In this document: in pieces, positions 44,921-57,303 of the stretch
How the letters are laid out: each line of letters begins with the position of its first letter
How positions within the stretch are numbered: position 1 is the stretch's first letter
Source: Adiantum capillus-veneris
Taxonomy: Eukaryota > Streptophyta > Polypodiopsida > Polypodiales > Pteridaceae
DNA length: 64,000 bases
Assembly: GCA_014529385.2 (NCBI GenBank)
Contig: CM043946.1
Span: forward strand, 40,059,558-40,123,557
Direction of reading: 5' to 3'
Notes under the pieces: model-generated
Databases searched by the model: none
Seen by the model: the letters and a program-made list of their open reading frames with translations, nothing else
What the model was told of the DNA's origin: nothing
Made by a program: the position numbers and the translations under genes

Positions 44921-45649
44921 TTATCTTTTTGCTAGTGTAGCATAATAATATTGGTGGCTCGTAGGATTTTTGCCCGCAGTATGTCTCAATCGAGCCTTGG
45001 GAAATTTGAGTAGGACCCAATCATTTTCTTTGAAAGCTAAGGCCCTTTTGTGCTTGTTAGCAGCAACCTTTTGCCTTTGTTGCCAGATGGATATAGCCTC
45101 CTTAATATTTTGAAAAGATTCTTGTAGGTCTCGGCTATACTCATCGACAACGAAGATCTTCCCATGTACCTTAAGTAGCAAGGGACTTTTGGGTCTTCCT
45201 TCAATGATTCCGAAAGGTGCCTTCCCTGTAGTAGTATGGACAGTGTTATTGTACGCATAATCTACAAGAGGAAGGTACTTTTCCCATTGTGAACATTGAT
45301 CTACTTCGGTAACATAGGTCTTAAGTAGATCTAGAATCGTACGGTTGGCTATTTCACTTTGGCCATTTGTTTGTTGGTGATAGGCATAAGAGAAATTAAG
45401 CCTCGTACCTAGATTCTCAAAGAGACCCTTCCAGAAACTACTAGTCATTCAAGGATCTCTATCCGATACTATTGATGTTGGCAAGCCATGGTGTTTTAAA
45501 ATTTGGAATATGAAAAGGGTTGCCATTTGGTGTGCCTTAACAGTCTTTTTGACATGTTTAAAATGTGCTTGTTTACTAAACCTGTCTACTATTGTCCATA
45601 TTCTCAAATTCCCATGGATGGACTTGGGCAATCCAAAAATTAAATCCAT
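44921..45649 (-). pseudogene. Element C integrase core
   Basis: Two pieces split at 45,448. The first has MDLIFGLPKS (catalytic Asp), WTIVDRFSKQAHF and IVSDRDP (second Asp). The second has YHQQTNGQSEIANRTI (Glu), VDYAYNNTVHTTTGKAPFGI and the GPY-like region RLRHTAGKNPTSH. The DDE residues are present but an in-frame stop divides the core. Confidence 0.88.
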
Positions 45650-46050
45650 GGATATGCTCTCTCATGGTGAATTAGGAATTGGCAAAGGTTGGAGCAATCC
45701 AGGTTGCTTCCCCCTATCATACTTTGTCTTTTGGTATACCACACATTTTGACACATAGTCTTGTATGTCCGTCTTCATGGTAGGCCAATACAAATACGCC
45801 TCTACTCCGCGAAGGGTAGGTTAAATACCTCAATGCCCCACATAAGGAGGGCATGGTATTCATACATCAATTTCTCACGAAGAGAGTGAGTAACACATAG
45901 CCTATTTCCATGGAGAAGATAACCATCCTGCAAGGTGAATGGTTCTTCTTTCTTCCCTAAGGCAAGGGCTGAAATTACATCTTATTACATCTTTAAAATT
46001 GGGGTCAGTAACATACTCATCTATCATAGAAGATAGATCGTTGTGAGTTG

Positions 46051-46371
46051 CTATGGACACCGCATTGGCTCTTGGCTATTGTGATAGTGCATCAGCTGCT
46101 TGATTGTGCTTGCCAGCAATGTGAGCAATATGAAAATTGAATTGCAAAAGAAAATTTTCCACCTCTTTTGTTTGTTGGAGAGCTTGGTTAAATTTGCATC
46201 ACGAAGTACTTGGTGATCCGTACGTAGGATGAATGGAGTTCCCAAAAGATAGTGCTTCCATGTGTTGAGGGCATGTAGGACAACTAGTAGCTCCTTGTAG
46301 ATGCCCAATACTTGCTCGTTGGAATTGGGTCTTCGACTCTCATATGCTATGGCATGCCCTTCTTGAAGCAA
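46051..46371 (-). pseudogene. Element C RNase H
   Basis: LQEGHAIAYESRRPN, YKELLVVLHALNTWKHYLLG and FILRTDHQVL are Ty3-type RNase H motifs. The frame is shifted before the expected LSNKQKRW continuation ends. Confidence 0.85.
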
Positions 46372-46781
46372 AACTGCTCTAAGACAATCTCCACAAGCAT
46401 CACATTGGACCTCAAATGGTTTTGAGAGGTCTGTTAGTGTAGTATGGGTTAAGAAGTAAGATTTTCTTTAAGATTTTCAAAAGCACTTTGCTCTTTAGCA
46501 GTCCATATGTACTTAACATTTTTCTTGGTCAAGTCATGTAGTGGTCCTGCTATTTGGGAGAAATTTAGCTATGAAGCGTCTATAGTATGCACATATACCA
46601 GTAAAGCTTCATAGCTCATGTAGATTCCTTGGGTTATGCCATCCTTTTATTACCTCAAGCTTGGTTGGATCCATACGGATACCATCTTGAGAGATAATAT
46701 GACCTAAGTATTGAATCTCTTGGAGGTTTGGTTAATAAAAAGTTTATTCTCCCTCATAGCTTGAAAAACTACCTGAAGGTG

Positions 46782-47570
46782 TTACTTATGCTCCTCCAAA
46801 GATTTGGAGTAGATGATAATATCGTCAAAGAACACTCCCGTGAACTTGCGGTAGGTTCTAAAGATATTCTCCATTAGGCGGTTGAACATAGCTGGAGCAT
46901 TTGTCAAACCAAAAGGCATGACAAGATATTCATAAAGACCAAACATTGTACGGAACGCAGTCTTAACAATATCTTCATTCACTATCCTTATTTGATGATA
47001 GCCACTTTTAAGGTCAATCCTACTGAAGTAGGTCAAACCTTATAGCTTATCAAATAGGTCTTCTACCCATGGTACTAGAAATTTTTTTTTGATAGTGATA
47101 CAATTTAGTGCTAGATAATCCACACACATGCGGTATGTGCCATCTTTCTTTTGCACTAAAAGGACTGGAGAACAAAAGGGAGAGGAGCTAGGCCTCACCA
47201 TCCCCTTGTCTACCAGCTTGTGCACTTGCCTCATAATCTCCTCTTGTTGAGCTTGAGAAACTCTATAAGGAGGTTTATTTGGAGGTGAGCTCCCAGGTAG
47301 AAGCTCTATCTTATGGTCACCATTCCCTCGTTTTGGAGTTAACTCCATAGGAATGTCATTGATAAATACATCTTGGAATCTATTTAGAAAATTAGACAAG
47401 TCTAATTCTTCTTGATTCTTACCACTTTGTTTTGTTAAAACATTAGCATCATTTAGAGACTCTTTGACAAAAATCATGTATGAGGAAACTGAGCTTTTCA
47501 TTGACTTATCAAAAGCAGGTGAATTTACAAGTGGTATAGTATGATCGGACTCGTTAGCATCTATATACAT
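46782..47570 (-). pseudogene. Element C reverse transcriptase
   Basis: Two pieces separated by a stop near 47,040. The first carries KPPYRVSQAQQEEIMRQV and VLLVQKKDGTYRMCVDYLALN. The second carries [15 protein letters not shown] (catalytic Asp), [21 protein letters not shown] and FFDD in place of the usual Y-x-DD. The order matches chromovirus RT. Confidence 0.92.
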
Positions 47571-48015
47571 GCTCTTTTCCCTGTAGAGGTGAGTAGATTC
47601 TCCTTTTAGGGAGCTTCATGTTGGCAACCATGCGGTTGAACCATGGTGCCCCTAGGATAACATCCTCATGTTGGAGAGGAGAGATGCAAAAGTCTTCTTT
47701 GTCGATGTAGCTTTGGACATGAAACCTCAACTTCCCAATCAAGGGAGTAATGGAGGCTTGTTGTTCCTTGAAATCCCCATCGGTAGTTACAATATCTCCC
47801 ATCTTGAAAGCTTGTATGCCCAGCTTTGTGGCCAACTCCATTGATATAAAGTTGAGAGTAGAGCCAGGATCAAATAGGACTAAGGCTTCATGCTCCCTCA
47901 CCTTCCCCCAAGCATATGAAAGGGATGATCCTTTGCAATGAGCGTCCTCTTTTGGAGCTTCGATCGTGGAAGGCAAGAACGATAACCATGTCCTTGCTCC
48001 CCACACTTCAAGCAT
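47554..48015 (-). pseudogene. Element C protease, with CCHC knuckle in another frame
   Basis: Protease motif ALVLFDPGSTLNFIS (47,860-47,877 encodes the LFDPGS core) and VILGAPWF. Usual sites read D-[ST]-G; here it is D-P-G. A zinc knuckle CLKCGEQGHGYRSC (CX2CX4HX4C) is encoded at 47,973-48,014 in a different frame, so a frameshift lies between knuckle and protease. Confidence 0.85.
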
Positions 48016-48090
48016 TTGTTCTTTATGAAAAGCCTCTAGCTCTTTAGGAGAGAGTTTTTTTAAACCTTTGTAAACAGTTACTCCTTTCTC

Positions 48091-49305
48091 CTAGGTCTTG
48101 TTGTTGTTGTTGTTATTGTTGGAATTGCCTTGGGAAGAACTTTGAGCAGTGTTCTTCCCCTTTGCATCATTTTGATCTTTGTTTTCCATGGGCTTGTCAT
48201 TCCTTTTAGCCCCTTGTTGGAAATTGATACGAGATGCAACCATAGTGTGGTGGACGACTTCGGTGATAGAACCAAGCCATTGGGAGTTGACATACTTGGC
48301 CATTTCTTCGATTCCACACAAAATTGTTGCTTTTGCTCGGCAAAGTCTATCTTCTAAAAGACTGTAGCTTTGAGACGTAAATCCCAAAACTTGTATACAT
48401 ATTTTTGGATAGACTTGTGGGAAAGTAACTTCAAACTCCACGATTCGGTGAGCACTTTATCTTTGGCGTCGCTTGCAAGAAATTGCTTCATGATGGAAAC
48501 TCGTAAAGTTTTCCATGTCTTTGGAGCTTCGTCGTTTCCACGAAGGCTAGCCCACCATTGACGAGCATATTTTTGAAAGTGCATAGCTACATGATGTAGC
48601 TTGGAGGAGTCTGTGAAGTCCTCGTCTCCAAAGGCAGCATCAAATTGTTAGATGAAGGCCAGTACTTTGTCAATAGCACCAAAGTTGCCATCATAGGTGA
48701 AAAAAGAGATACTCTTTCCTCCCTTTTTAAACTTCTTAAGCTTGTGGGACCTTTTCCAAGCAGGGTAGGATTTGCGATGTCCTCTCCTTTTGTATTCTCT
48801 AGGAGAATAACCGCTTCTTTCATCAAAAGAGGAGGAAGGTGAAGAAGAAGGAGAAGAGGGTGATCTCTTTCTTGCCTTTTTCTTCCTTTGTTTCCTCTCT
48901 TTGCTTTTGGAGTGACAAAGAGAAGGACTATAGGATGATATTTTCCTCTTCGAAGGAGTTGGGGATCGTCAAGATTTCCATATTTGTGGGGCCACATCTT
49001 CAAAGGAATTCGGAGATTCATTTCTTTCTCGTTCATTGGATTCCTCCTCTTCTCTTATCGGAGAGAGTCTTCTTTAGAAGTCTCAACAAGAGGCTTTCTA
49101 AGATCTCTCTCTTCTTGGAGAGGTAGGAAATCCCATAAGCATGAAGTTGTTGGGTAACTTCGGCTTGCAAGGCAGGGTTGCCCATAGCTTGTTGCCACCT
49201 AGTAACAAGATAGTTCACAAACATTGGGGCATCATCAACAGCACCTTCATGTGCAAAATCAAAGTTATCAGTATTCATTCTACTCTCTTGATTATTGTCA
49301 GCCAT
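48091..49305 (-). pseudogene. Element C gag
   Basis: Start MADNNQESRMNTDNFDF at 49,305; broken near 49,033. The capsid core appears later (FFTYDGNFGAIDKVLAF, FGDEDFTDSSKL, MHFQKYARQWWASLRGND) and ends with an Asn-rich stretch (about 48,100). Several stops and frame changes are present. Confidence 0.8.
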
Positions 49306-49699
49306 GCTAATTAAACTTATGTATATGCTATTTTGTGCTTTGGTACCCTAAAAAACCTTAGTTGTTACTCTTCTTTACCTTTGAAAATTACCTCTCAAGC
49401 AACCACACCCGTGGTTTAGAGACTGTTGATTGCAAAGAGAAGTGAAGAGGTTCTAACATTGCTCAATTGATTATGGTTCCTTTTGAGCTCGCTAGTAGCT
49501 CAATAATGGTTAAGCCAAAGGCAAGCCCCTAAAGACTCCATTATTTAGTCTATAGTTTCCAACAATGTACCTCAAACTAGGCCCTTTCCCACCAAGTTAA
49601 TAAATCCCTATCCCACTTACCCTCTTACAATGAACATGTCCAACCTTTCAAGGACAACTTAAGGACCTCTCTTCTTAAGCAAGAAAACAGAAACCAATA

Positions 49700-49711
49700 G
49701 CTCTGATACCA
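49700..49711 (-). other. Primer binding site of element C (initiator tRNA-Met)
   Basis: The minus strand reads TGGTATCAGAGC, one base after the LTR end (...CCATTACA). Confidence 0.9.
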
Positions 49712-49712
49712 A

Positions 49713-50014
49713 TGTAATGGAACTGGACTATGAACATTGAGAATAACGGAATTAAGAAAATTGTAGTGAGCATTTTTATGAGAATACTTTGAGAAAATAG
49801 AAGGTGAACTTGATTAGAGGTAGCAACATAACCATTATACTTAATTAACTTGGCATGAACAATACTTTGCAAGAGAGAGAATTAGAGAACTTGACAACAA
49901 TTGAGGACTGGATTTATGTGGAGCCGGTCTCCTCCAAAAGGCTTTTGTATTATAGATTCTCCCATAAAGAGAGACTTGGTACAATACAAGCTTTGTGTTC
50001 CTTGAGACCTTGAT
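49713..50014 (-). repeat. 5' LTR of element C (truncated)
   Basis: Starts (plus) TGTAATGGAACTGG and matches 31,737-32,042 of the solo LTR; similarity stops after CCTTGAGACCTTG. Confidence 0.8.
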
Positions 50015-50484
50015 GGTGCAATGTGTTAAAACACTTCAAGTAGGGTGTCAAAAGACTCACCAAGCAAAGACCAACCAACAAAAAGTGACTAGATTCAAAA
50101 AGCTCACCAGTGACAGCTACCGCGATAGCTGCCATCTGGTCCAACTGGAAAATTTGACCCCACCAGCTTATAGGCCATCGTGCCAAGATTCCAAAAATAA
50201 CTTGGTTGAATTAAACAAAGTCCATAATCACTTTCAAAGAGCTCATTAAAGTTTAGGCTTTGAATCATTCTCGACCTAGGTTTCAGAATCTCATCAAAAT
50301 TTTGAATTTTAGTGGAGATTTCTAAGAGAAATTTGGACTAATCTCTCAAGAGGCCAAGAGGCAAAGTGCTTGATCTTGTGTATAAATGTATCCAGGGTAT
50401 CCAAAGCAAAAGCAGCATAAGGAATTAGCTAACCTCATAGGTAAGAGGTTGGGGTTTTTGTAGAAAGTGTATCTGTATTTTTTC

Positions 50485-51420
50485 ATGTATTTAAGATCGG
50501 AAAGGTATCTTCTAAGAGACGGTAGAGTAACAACAGACCAAGGGAGTCTAGTATCAATAGAAGAGAGTCAAAACCAAGCCAAGATAGATCCTTTAGCACC
50601 AACCATAGGAGAGGGTAGTGATACAAATGGTATCAATGGATGGCTAAGAAGGCTTCCAATAGCAAAGGACTATAAAGCTTCCAACAACAAAGGACTATGG
50701 GGGGTAGCACCTCCCAAAAACCCTTAAACATACCAAAATTCAAGACAAGCTTCCTAAAGGGAACAAACTCCCATGGAGCCCTAGCGTGTGTAGATGTTCA
50801 AGGATGTCAATGCATCTATATTGAAGAATGACCAACTAGAGGATTAGCAGTAATCCTAGTAAACGATCACGGGGATAGGTTTTGCGATGAAGAGGGAAAC
50901 CACTACCTCATTGTTAAAGACCCAGAAAATTACAATCGATACGGAGACAACATAGAAAAAGGGAAGATGGTTATGGAGACCCAAGAATTGCCTCCTAAAC
51001 TTAATCTTCCTGGAGCCTTCTACATTCATGACAAGAGGGTAGCAAGAGTGGCTACAATTCACAAAAATATTGGGATTTACAAGCACGTGGATGGGAGAGT
51101 CATCTCTTCCTAGCGTTGTATGGAACCCCATGTAAATGAAGTAAGCAAAGATAAAGTCTTGTACTTGTTTCATACGATTCTGCAGCTGGAACCCATGTCA
51201 TTTTTGTCGATAAGTACGGCTGAGAATACGAGCCAATTCACCCAGAAGCTATAGGGAGAGTGATAACGCGAGAGTTGAGGGCGAAGAGAAGCAAAAGTCC
51301 ATATAAACCCCTAGAAAATCTAAAAATCCCTTCTTAGATGATTATGACACCACATCGCAAACAAACAAATAGCCATTGTCCAATCCTCAAAGCTCGCAAA
51401 CCACACCACTATCATTTCAA
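50485..51420 (+). pseudogene. Element B N-terminal and unidentified pre-gag domain
   Basis: DQGSLVSIEESQNQAKIDPLAP matches A's start. About 300 bp later the domain seen in A follows: DRFCDEEGNHYLIV, NYNRYGDN, NIGIYKHVDG. Stops interrupt it. Its preservation in two copies supports a real lineage-specific domain. Confidence 0.65.
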
Positions 51421-51629
51421 GGATGGCTTGAGCTGTTTGTAACACCGGAACTGAACATAAAAAGGGGGTGGATATTAAGCCATGTCAGGGCTAGAAGTAC
51501 CACCAATACCACCACTCCATCAGCAATACCAAGATGCGAGTAGAACAAGAACATCAAATCCGATCGGGACTGAAGCACCACATTGAGAATGAGAATGAGA
51601 ACAAGAACGAGAAGAAAGGGTCTGAGCAG

Positions 51630-52790
51630 AGGAACGACCACTTGCTAGACCTACTAGGAATTATGGATTAGGAGCACCCCTAGGTGAAGAACACATGCCT
51701 TATCCTAGTCCAAAAAGAGCTCATAGAGGAGGAATGGGGGATCCTCTGCTTAGATTGATGGATCATTGTTGGATCATACCATCTCAAGACCAAAAATGGG
51801 TTAACAAGAAATATTTCAGAAATAGGGAATTCCAAGGGATCACGTGATAGTATTTGTTACGTCATTAGAGTTGAGGAAGTCCTAGAATTTTCCACGCAAT
51901 TTGCAAGTTTTGGATTAACTCTAGAGGAGGATACCGCCACCTAGTTTGATTCTGTTGAATGTAGAGATTTTGAGTCAATGGAGGAGGTGTTTGACAAGTT
52001 TATTGAGGAATTCTCTCAAAGAGGAATAGCCCACAACACCATTTTGAAAATCACAAATTCAAGCAAAAGGATGGAGAATCCATTAAAAAAGCAGTCTTGA
52101 GGCTGAAGAGATATGTGAAGTTTTGTCCAGTAGAAGAATTGCCGACCCAATCAAGGCTAATGCTCATTTTATTCAAGGATTGAGGAACGCAGATCTCGAA
52201 AGACCTTCACATGAAAAAGAGCCCTACTTTGAATGAGTTGATGAAGGAGGCACTCTACTTGGTAGATAATTATGATGTCTACAAGGAGGGATAATACAAG
52301 GATTTAGACGATGATTCCTCGCCGCAACATAGTGGATCCAAATCCACCAAGTCAATACAGAAATACAAATCCTTGATAAACCAAGAGCAGCTCATTGAAG
52401 TGGTGACCAATCAAGGCTAATGCTCATTTTATTCAAGGATTGAGGAACGCAGATCTCGAAAGACCTTCACATGAAAAAGAGCCCTACTTTGAATGAGTTG
52501 ACGAAGGAGGCACTCTACTTGGTAGATAATTATGATGTCTACAAGGAGGGATAATACAAGGATTTAGACGATGATTCCTCGCCGCAACATAGTGGATCCA
52601 AATCCACCAAGTCAATACAAAAATACAAATCCTTGATAAACCAAGAGCAGCTCATGGAAGTGGTGCTCAAGAGGATTAATTTGTTTGTTAAATGGTAGGC
52701 TAAGCAACCAAAGTGTGCGATAGAGCAAAAATGGACAAATCACGCAACCGAGGAGTGCTATTACAACAAGTGATACATAAAGGAACACCA
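51630..52790 (+). pseudogene. Element B gag with a 260-bp internal tandem duplication
   Basis: Gag core motifs aligned to A include FDKFIEEFSQRGIAHNT, FCPVEELPTQSR and LMKEALYLVDN. The segment 52,146-52,405 is repeated at 52,406-52,665 with about three differences in 260 bp. Frames are broken by several stops. Confidence 0.8.
52146..52665 (+). repeat. 260-bp tandem duplication within element B gag
   Basis: Two near-identical units (about 99%), period 260. Confidence 0.95.
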
Positions 52791-52979
52791 ATATGCCCAA
52801 CAAGCCCAAGTAGCATCGAAACAAGCTCCATCAACACCTAGATATACAACAAGAATTCTTTCAGTGCTAGCATGAGTTGAAAGACCACAACCTATCTTGG
52901 GACAATAACCCCAACCACTGCCAGGGGTGAGACCGGTAGGAGTTAAATATGCACCAACGCTATAAGAACCTGAGGAGCA

Positions 52980-53566
52980 AGCCTTAGTGCCAATCCCAAC
53001 ATATTATGAAGAGCCTAGTGGATTTATGCCAAAAGCAAGATACTATCCACCTAAAGAACCAAAAGTGCCGGAACCATGGAGCATGATTGGATCATTTGGA
53101 CCACCAATTGATGTACATGTTGCAAGAGAAGGTAGATATAGCTTGGACAAACACACATTGCTGTTTATAGAAAATGGAGGATTAGCGGGATCAAGGTCTG
53201 CTTATCAATAGAGAGATGCTCAAGGAGCTCTCTTATCAACAGAGGGCTGCTTAAGGAGCACCTCAACAACCCAAGGGATCGTACTATAAGTGTGGCAGAG
53301 ACCACTTGATGAGAGACTGTCCTCACAAAAAAATCATTAGGGTAAATGCATATTGCCCAGAGTGTGGAATCACTCACTTGATCCCCGATCGCCCAGAGAA
53401 TCCGAACAAAGGAGCAAAAGTAATGTTGAATATACCAGAGGCAATACCATCTAGCAGTGGGCCAGAAAACAAAGTAGTGATACCAATCCAGGTGATCACG
53501 AGAACCCAAGCTCAAAAGGAGATGAATCCATCATCAAAGAACCAAAACCGATGCACATACCATTGA
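52980..53566 (+). pseudogene. Element B gag C-terminus and zinc knuckles
   Basis: EPWSMIGSFGPP and GRYSLDKHTLLFIENGG match A. The second knuckle is CPECGITHLIPDR, with the last Cys changed to Arg. The first knuckle is decayed and split between frames. Confidence 0.75.
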
Positions 53567-54692
53567 GTGAAAAAGTTAATGAAACACATGGAAAGCTAAG
53601 AAAGCTAGAATAAAAGCTAGGAAGAAACATGAACAAACTTCCTTAGCAGACAAGCTAAAACAAACTAACGAAAAACTGAGAGAACTAGAAGGAGAAATAA
53701 ACAAGGAAAAGGGAGCCCTTGAGGTAGCAACATAGTTGAAAATCCCAAAAGTGCTAATTCAAGAGGATCCATACTGGGCCATTAGACGCCCTCCTTAAAT
53801 CTTACAAAGCATAGCTAAAAAACAGTCAAACTCAAGAGCAAAGGTGGATGACATATCCCTTTGTGGAACTTGAAAAGCAAAGGCTTGAAATGTGTCAGAA
53901 AATGATTTAAACAGCTCAAGATTTGTTGGAACCACCAGTTGAAAAACTTGAGGATGTGATCCCATTCCAGCAACACCAATAATCCCACCAACTCAAGAGT
54001 GAATAGAGTCAAATCCTAGTCATGAGCATGAACCAGAGCTCAAAGATCCAACATTAGAACCAAGGATAGTATTGAATACCATGGATAACTCTTCCGAAGG
54101 ATTTCACTTAGCTATACCAGAGGGTTGTAAAGAAATAGAGGGTCTTGACAAATTGTGGAAACAAGTCAGAGAGGACAATGAAGCCAGTGAGCTAAGCAAA
54201 CGTGTAAACCAAACCGGTGACAAAAGAGCAGTGTTTCTTCCATCGATAGAGGAATTTGAGGTTGGATCCCAAATGAATCTAGAAATGCAATCATATTGGG
54301 GAGACGAAGGATCCGTACAATCTTTGGACAACCAGCTCCATTCACTAAGAACAGTATTGTCCTATATGGGAGAGCACGAGGCCAAGTCAAATGTTGTTGC
54401 AGTCCCATCTCAAAGACTCTCTTCCTAGAAAATCATTGACTCTAAGGGACTAATAGACATATTATCAACACCGGTGATATGCACGATAACACTATCTGAG
54501 CTGCTACGGATACGACCAAACATGTGGATGATGGTAGGAAGTTATCTAGAAAAGTTTGGTGTAAAGGATCCTTCATCATCACAAGTTTAAGAAGGGATCA
54601 AGAAACTAAAAAATCCGCACCTCACTACCAGGTCGATACCATTTAAAGTCGAAGAATATTGTGAAGGAGAAGATGACAACACAACTCTTCCT
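53567..54692 (+). pseudogene. Element B linker between knuckles and protease
   Basis: Contains the open piece at 54,072-54,428 (GLDKLWKQVREDNEASE, FLPSIEEFEVGSQMNLEMQ), parallel to A's GLDNLWKQIREANEAN. Charged, probably helical; no domain known. Confidence 0.7.
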
Positions 54693-54990
54693 ATGGAATT
54701 TCAAGGTGTCACCACCATGGCAATTCTTGATAGTGGAGCTGGGGTAGCCATTGCTACGAAGGAAACATGGAAAAAATGGGAAAAACTGGCTTTAAGAGCA
54801 ACAATAATGAAACTACACCTTGCAGATGGGGATATGGAGAAACCCCTGGGGCTTCTAGAGAAAGTAATTGTTACCTCTTGCTGAATAGAATATGAGCATA
54901 CATTTTCTGTTGTTGATTTTTGCAAGAAGAGAAACTACGACATCATATTGGGAAGACCATTCATGAGACAACTAAAAATGGTCTAGGATT
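54693..54990 (+). pseudogene. Element B retropepsin 1
   Basis: FQGVTTMAILDSGAGVAIAT, then a TGA at 54,882, then YDIILGRPFMRQLKMV. The same protease as in A at 7,058, with the catalytic DSG intact but the frame broken. Confidence 0.85.
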
Positions 54991-56017
54991 GGGGATATGA
55001 CCATATCTACTTGAGAAACATGGAAACAACAACTACAATAAACCTGAAGGACCATAGTTACAAAGATGTAACCACAACACCGGTTGAAGAGTTTGACTCA
55101 TCTACATTAGCAGGATCAGAACTTCCAGCTTGATTAGATAAGTCCAAACAACTATGGATGTGCGGGAGCTTCAAAATGTGGAAGCTTAAAGCAAGAAGAG
55201 TGCATTTTAGAATAGGTTTTAGAAGACAAAGATTACATCCCAGAGCCCTTTCCAATAGAAGAATTAGAACCTCTAGGATGGGAACACATTTTGGCACCTT
55301 ATGATGTGTGCAGTGTGGCTGATGGCCCCACAACCAAGTTTTGCAACAAGGATGGATATGATGTGATCCCATATTACATGGTCAATGTAGTTGAGGGAGA
55401 GGAAGCAGACCAAACCCCAAAAGAACCCAAAACAGGCAAAAAGAACGAGGACAGAAAAAAGAGTTGTTTTACGACTCTTTAGAGAAATTCAAGTATGAGA
55501 ATGACACAGATGATCAATGCTTTGACAACCTAAGTGACCTAGAAGAAACCATAACGGATGTCAAGTTTTACGATTTTCCAAATGAAAAACTCAGATGACA
55601 ACAACGCTACACAAAGAAGAAAGGTTTAAACATGGCCAGAGGAAATCCAATGCCGAGAAAAGAGGGAAAACACAATTCCTAATGCTTGTAAAGGTAGAAG
55701 ATTGTGTAAAAAACAAAATCTCAACCAGTTCACAAAAACACTAGACACAAGAACAAGGGAGACTGCTTAGAGCTTGAGGAAGCAAGCTCAAAAGACCAAA
55801 AAGGAAAAAAAAACAAACAAAAGAACCAAGAATGGATGAGTTTAAAGAGCCAAAATGGACCAAGGTCGAGCGTATAAAGAAATACCAAGAACTCAAAAGA
55901 ACCCTAAAATAAGTATGGACAACGAAGATAGAGAGTGAGGAAGGTGGAAGCACCGAGATGTAAAATATGATTGTCCCTTTCCACTATCGGAAATTCACCA
56001 TCCATAACTGAAAAATA
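54991..56017 (+). pseudogene. Element B linker between protease and RT
   Basis: Decayed match to A's 6,002-6,800: TTKFCNKDGYDVIPYYMVNV (A: TTKFCDKDGYDVLPYYMVSV) and an acidic/basic stretch. Unidentified. Confidence 0.65.
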
Positions 56018-57249
56018 GTGATGACTCAGCCAATCGGGGATAAAATAGGAAATGAATCTTATGATGGCCTAGAAAATGCAAAACGAATAAACCTAACAGA
56101 ACTTGGAGAGGCTGCAAGGCTAGTATACATAGAAACAAATTTGAGCGCAAAAGAAGAGGAGCTGCTTATACAACTCCTCAAAGAGAATAGAGATGTTTTT
56201 GCATGGTCATTCAAGGACCTCAAGGGGGTGGATCTATCGATATGTCAACACACGATTCCCTTGAAGCCTGATGCTAAGCCCTGCAAACAACGTCCCTATA
56301 CCTATAATGACACATTTTCCAAACGAAATAAAGAAGATATTGATAAGCTTAAAGAGGCGGAATTTATCTGCGAGATTGAACACACTGATTGGGTGTCACC
56401 AATTGTGGTTTTCCCCAAGAAAAATGGGAAATTACGCGTATGTATGAATCTCAAAAGGTGAATGCTACAACCAAAAGGGATAACTATCCCTTACCAATGA
56501 TAAACGTGTGTTGAGGAATGAGTGGCAGGCAAACAAGCCTACTCTTTCTTGGATGGGTTCTCAGGATATAACCAATTGGCTATCGTAGTAGAAGACCAAT
56601 ATAAAATGGCATTCGCCACGGAATGGGAAATCTACACTTATAGGGTAATGCCTTTTGGCTTGACCAATGAACTAGCCACATTCCAAAGGCTAATGAAGCA
56701 TGATTTCAAAGAATATTCGTGGAAATATATATGGACGACCTTTGTGTTCACTCTCTACCTAGGGATGAACATATTGGGCATCTTAGAAAAGTATTCAAGA
56801 AATGCAAAACTTATAGAATCTGCGTAAACCCTGACAAATGTGTCTTCATAGTAAGACAAGGCAAAATCTTACGACACATTTTCTCTGAGAATGGTATCTC
56901 TACCAATGTTGATAAGATCAAGGTGATTGTGAAGCTGCCAAGACCAACCAATGCCAAACATGTGCAATCTTTCATGGGACACTGTGGATAGTACCGATAG
57001 TTCATATATATGTATGCAATCATTGCACAGCCCTTATATAGGTTGATACTTGTCTTTGATTGGACAAAGGAGTGCGAGAAGTCACTCAATAAACTTAAGG
57101 AAGCACTTATATCATCCCCAGTACTCAAGGCACCGGATTGGGATAAGATATTTCATGTTCACATTGACGTCTTGGCATTTGCTATAGGTTGTATCTTAGC
57201 TCAACTAGAAGAAGGAATAATGGATTTCCCAGTCTTCTATGCTAGCTGA
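56018..57249 (+). pseudogene. Element B reverse transcriptase and start of RNase H
   Basis: [80 protein letters not shown] and HVHIDVLAFAIGCILAQ. At least two frame changes (near 56,460 and 56,720) and a stop at 57,249. Confidence 0.9.
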
Positions 57250-57303
57250 TAGCTAAATAGTGCGGAAAAGAATTACACAACCACAAAACGAGAAGGGTTA
57301 GGG

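Larger units (their letters stand above)
43365..50014 (-). mobile_element. Ty3/gypsy chromovirus C with two truncated LTRs
   Basis: The internal region is 44,230-49,712 on the minus strand: gag with CCHC knuckle, protease, RT, RNase H, integrase and a C-terminal chromodomain, i.e. a chromovirus. The initiator-Met primer site is at 49,700-49,711. The left LTR keeps only its last ~860 bp (43,370-44,229) and the right LTR only its first ~300 bp (49,713-50,014), judged against the solo LTR at 31,737. Frames are broken at many points. Confidence 0.9.
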
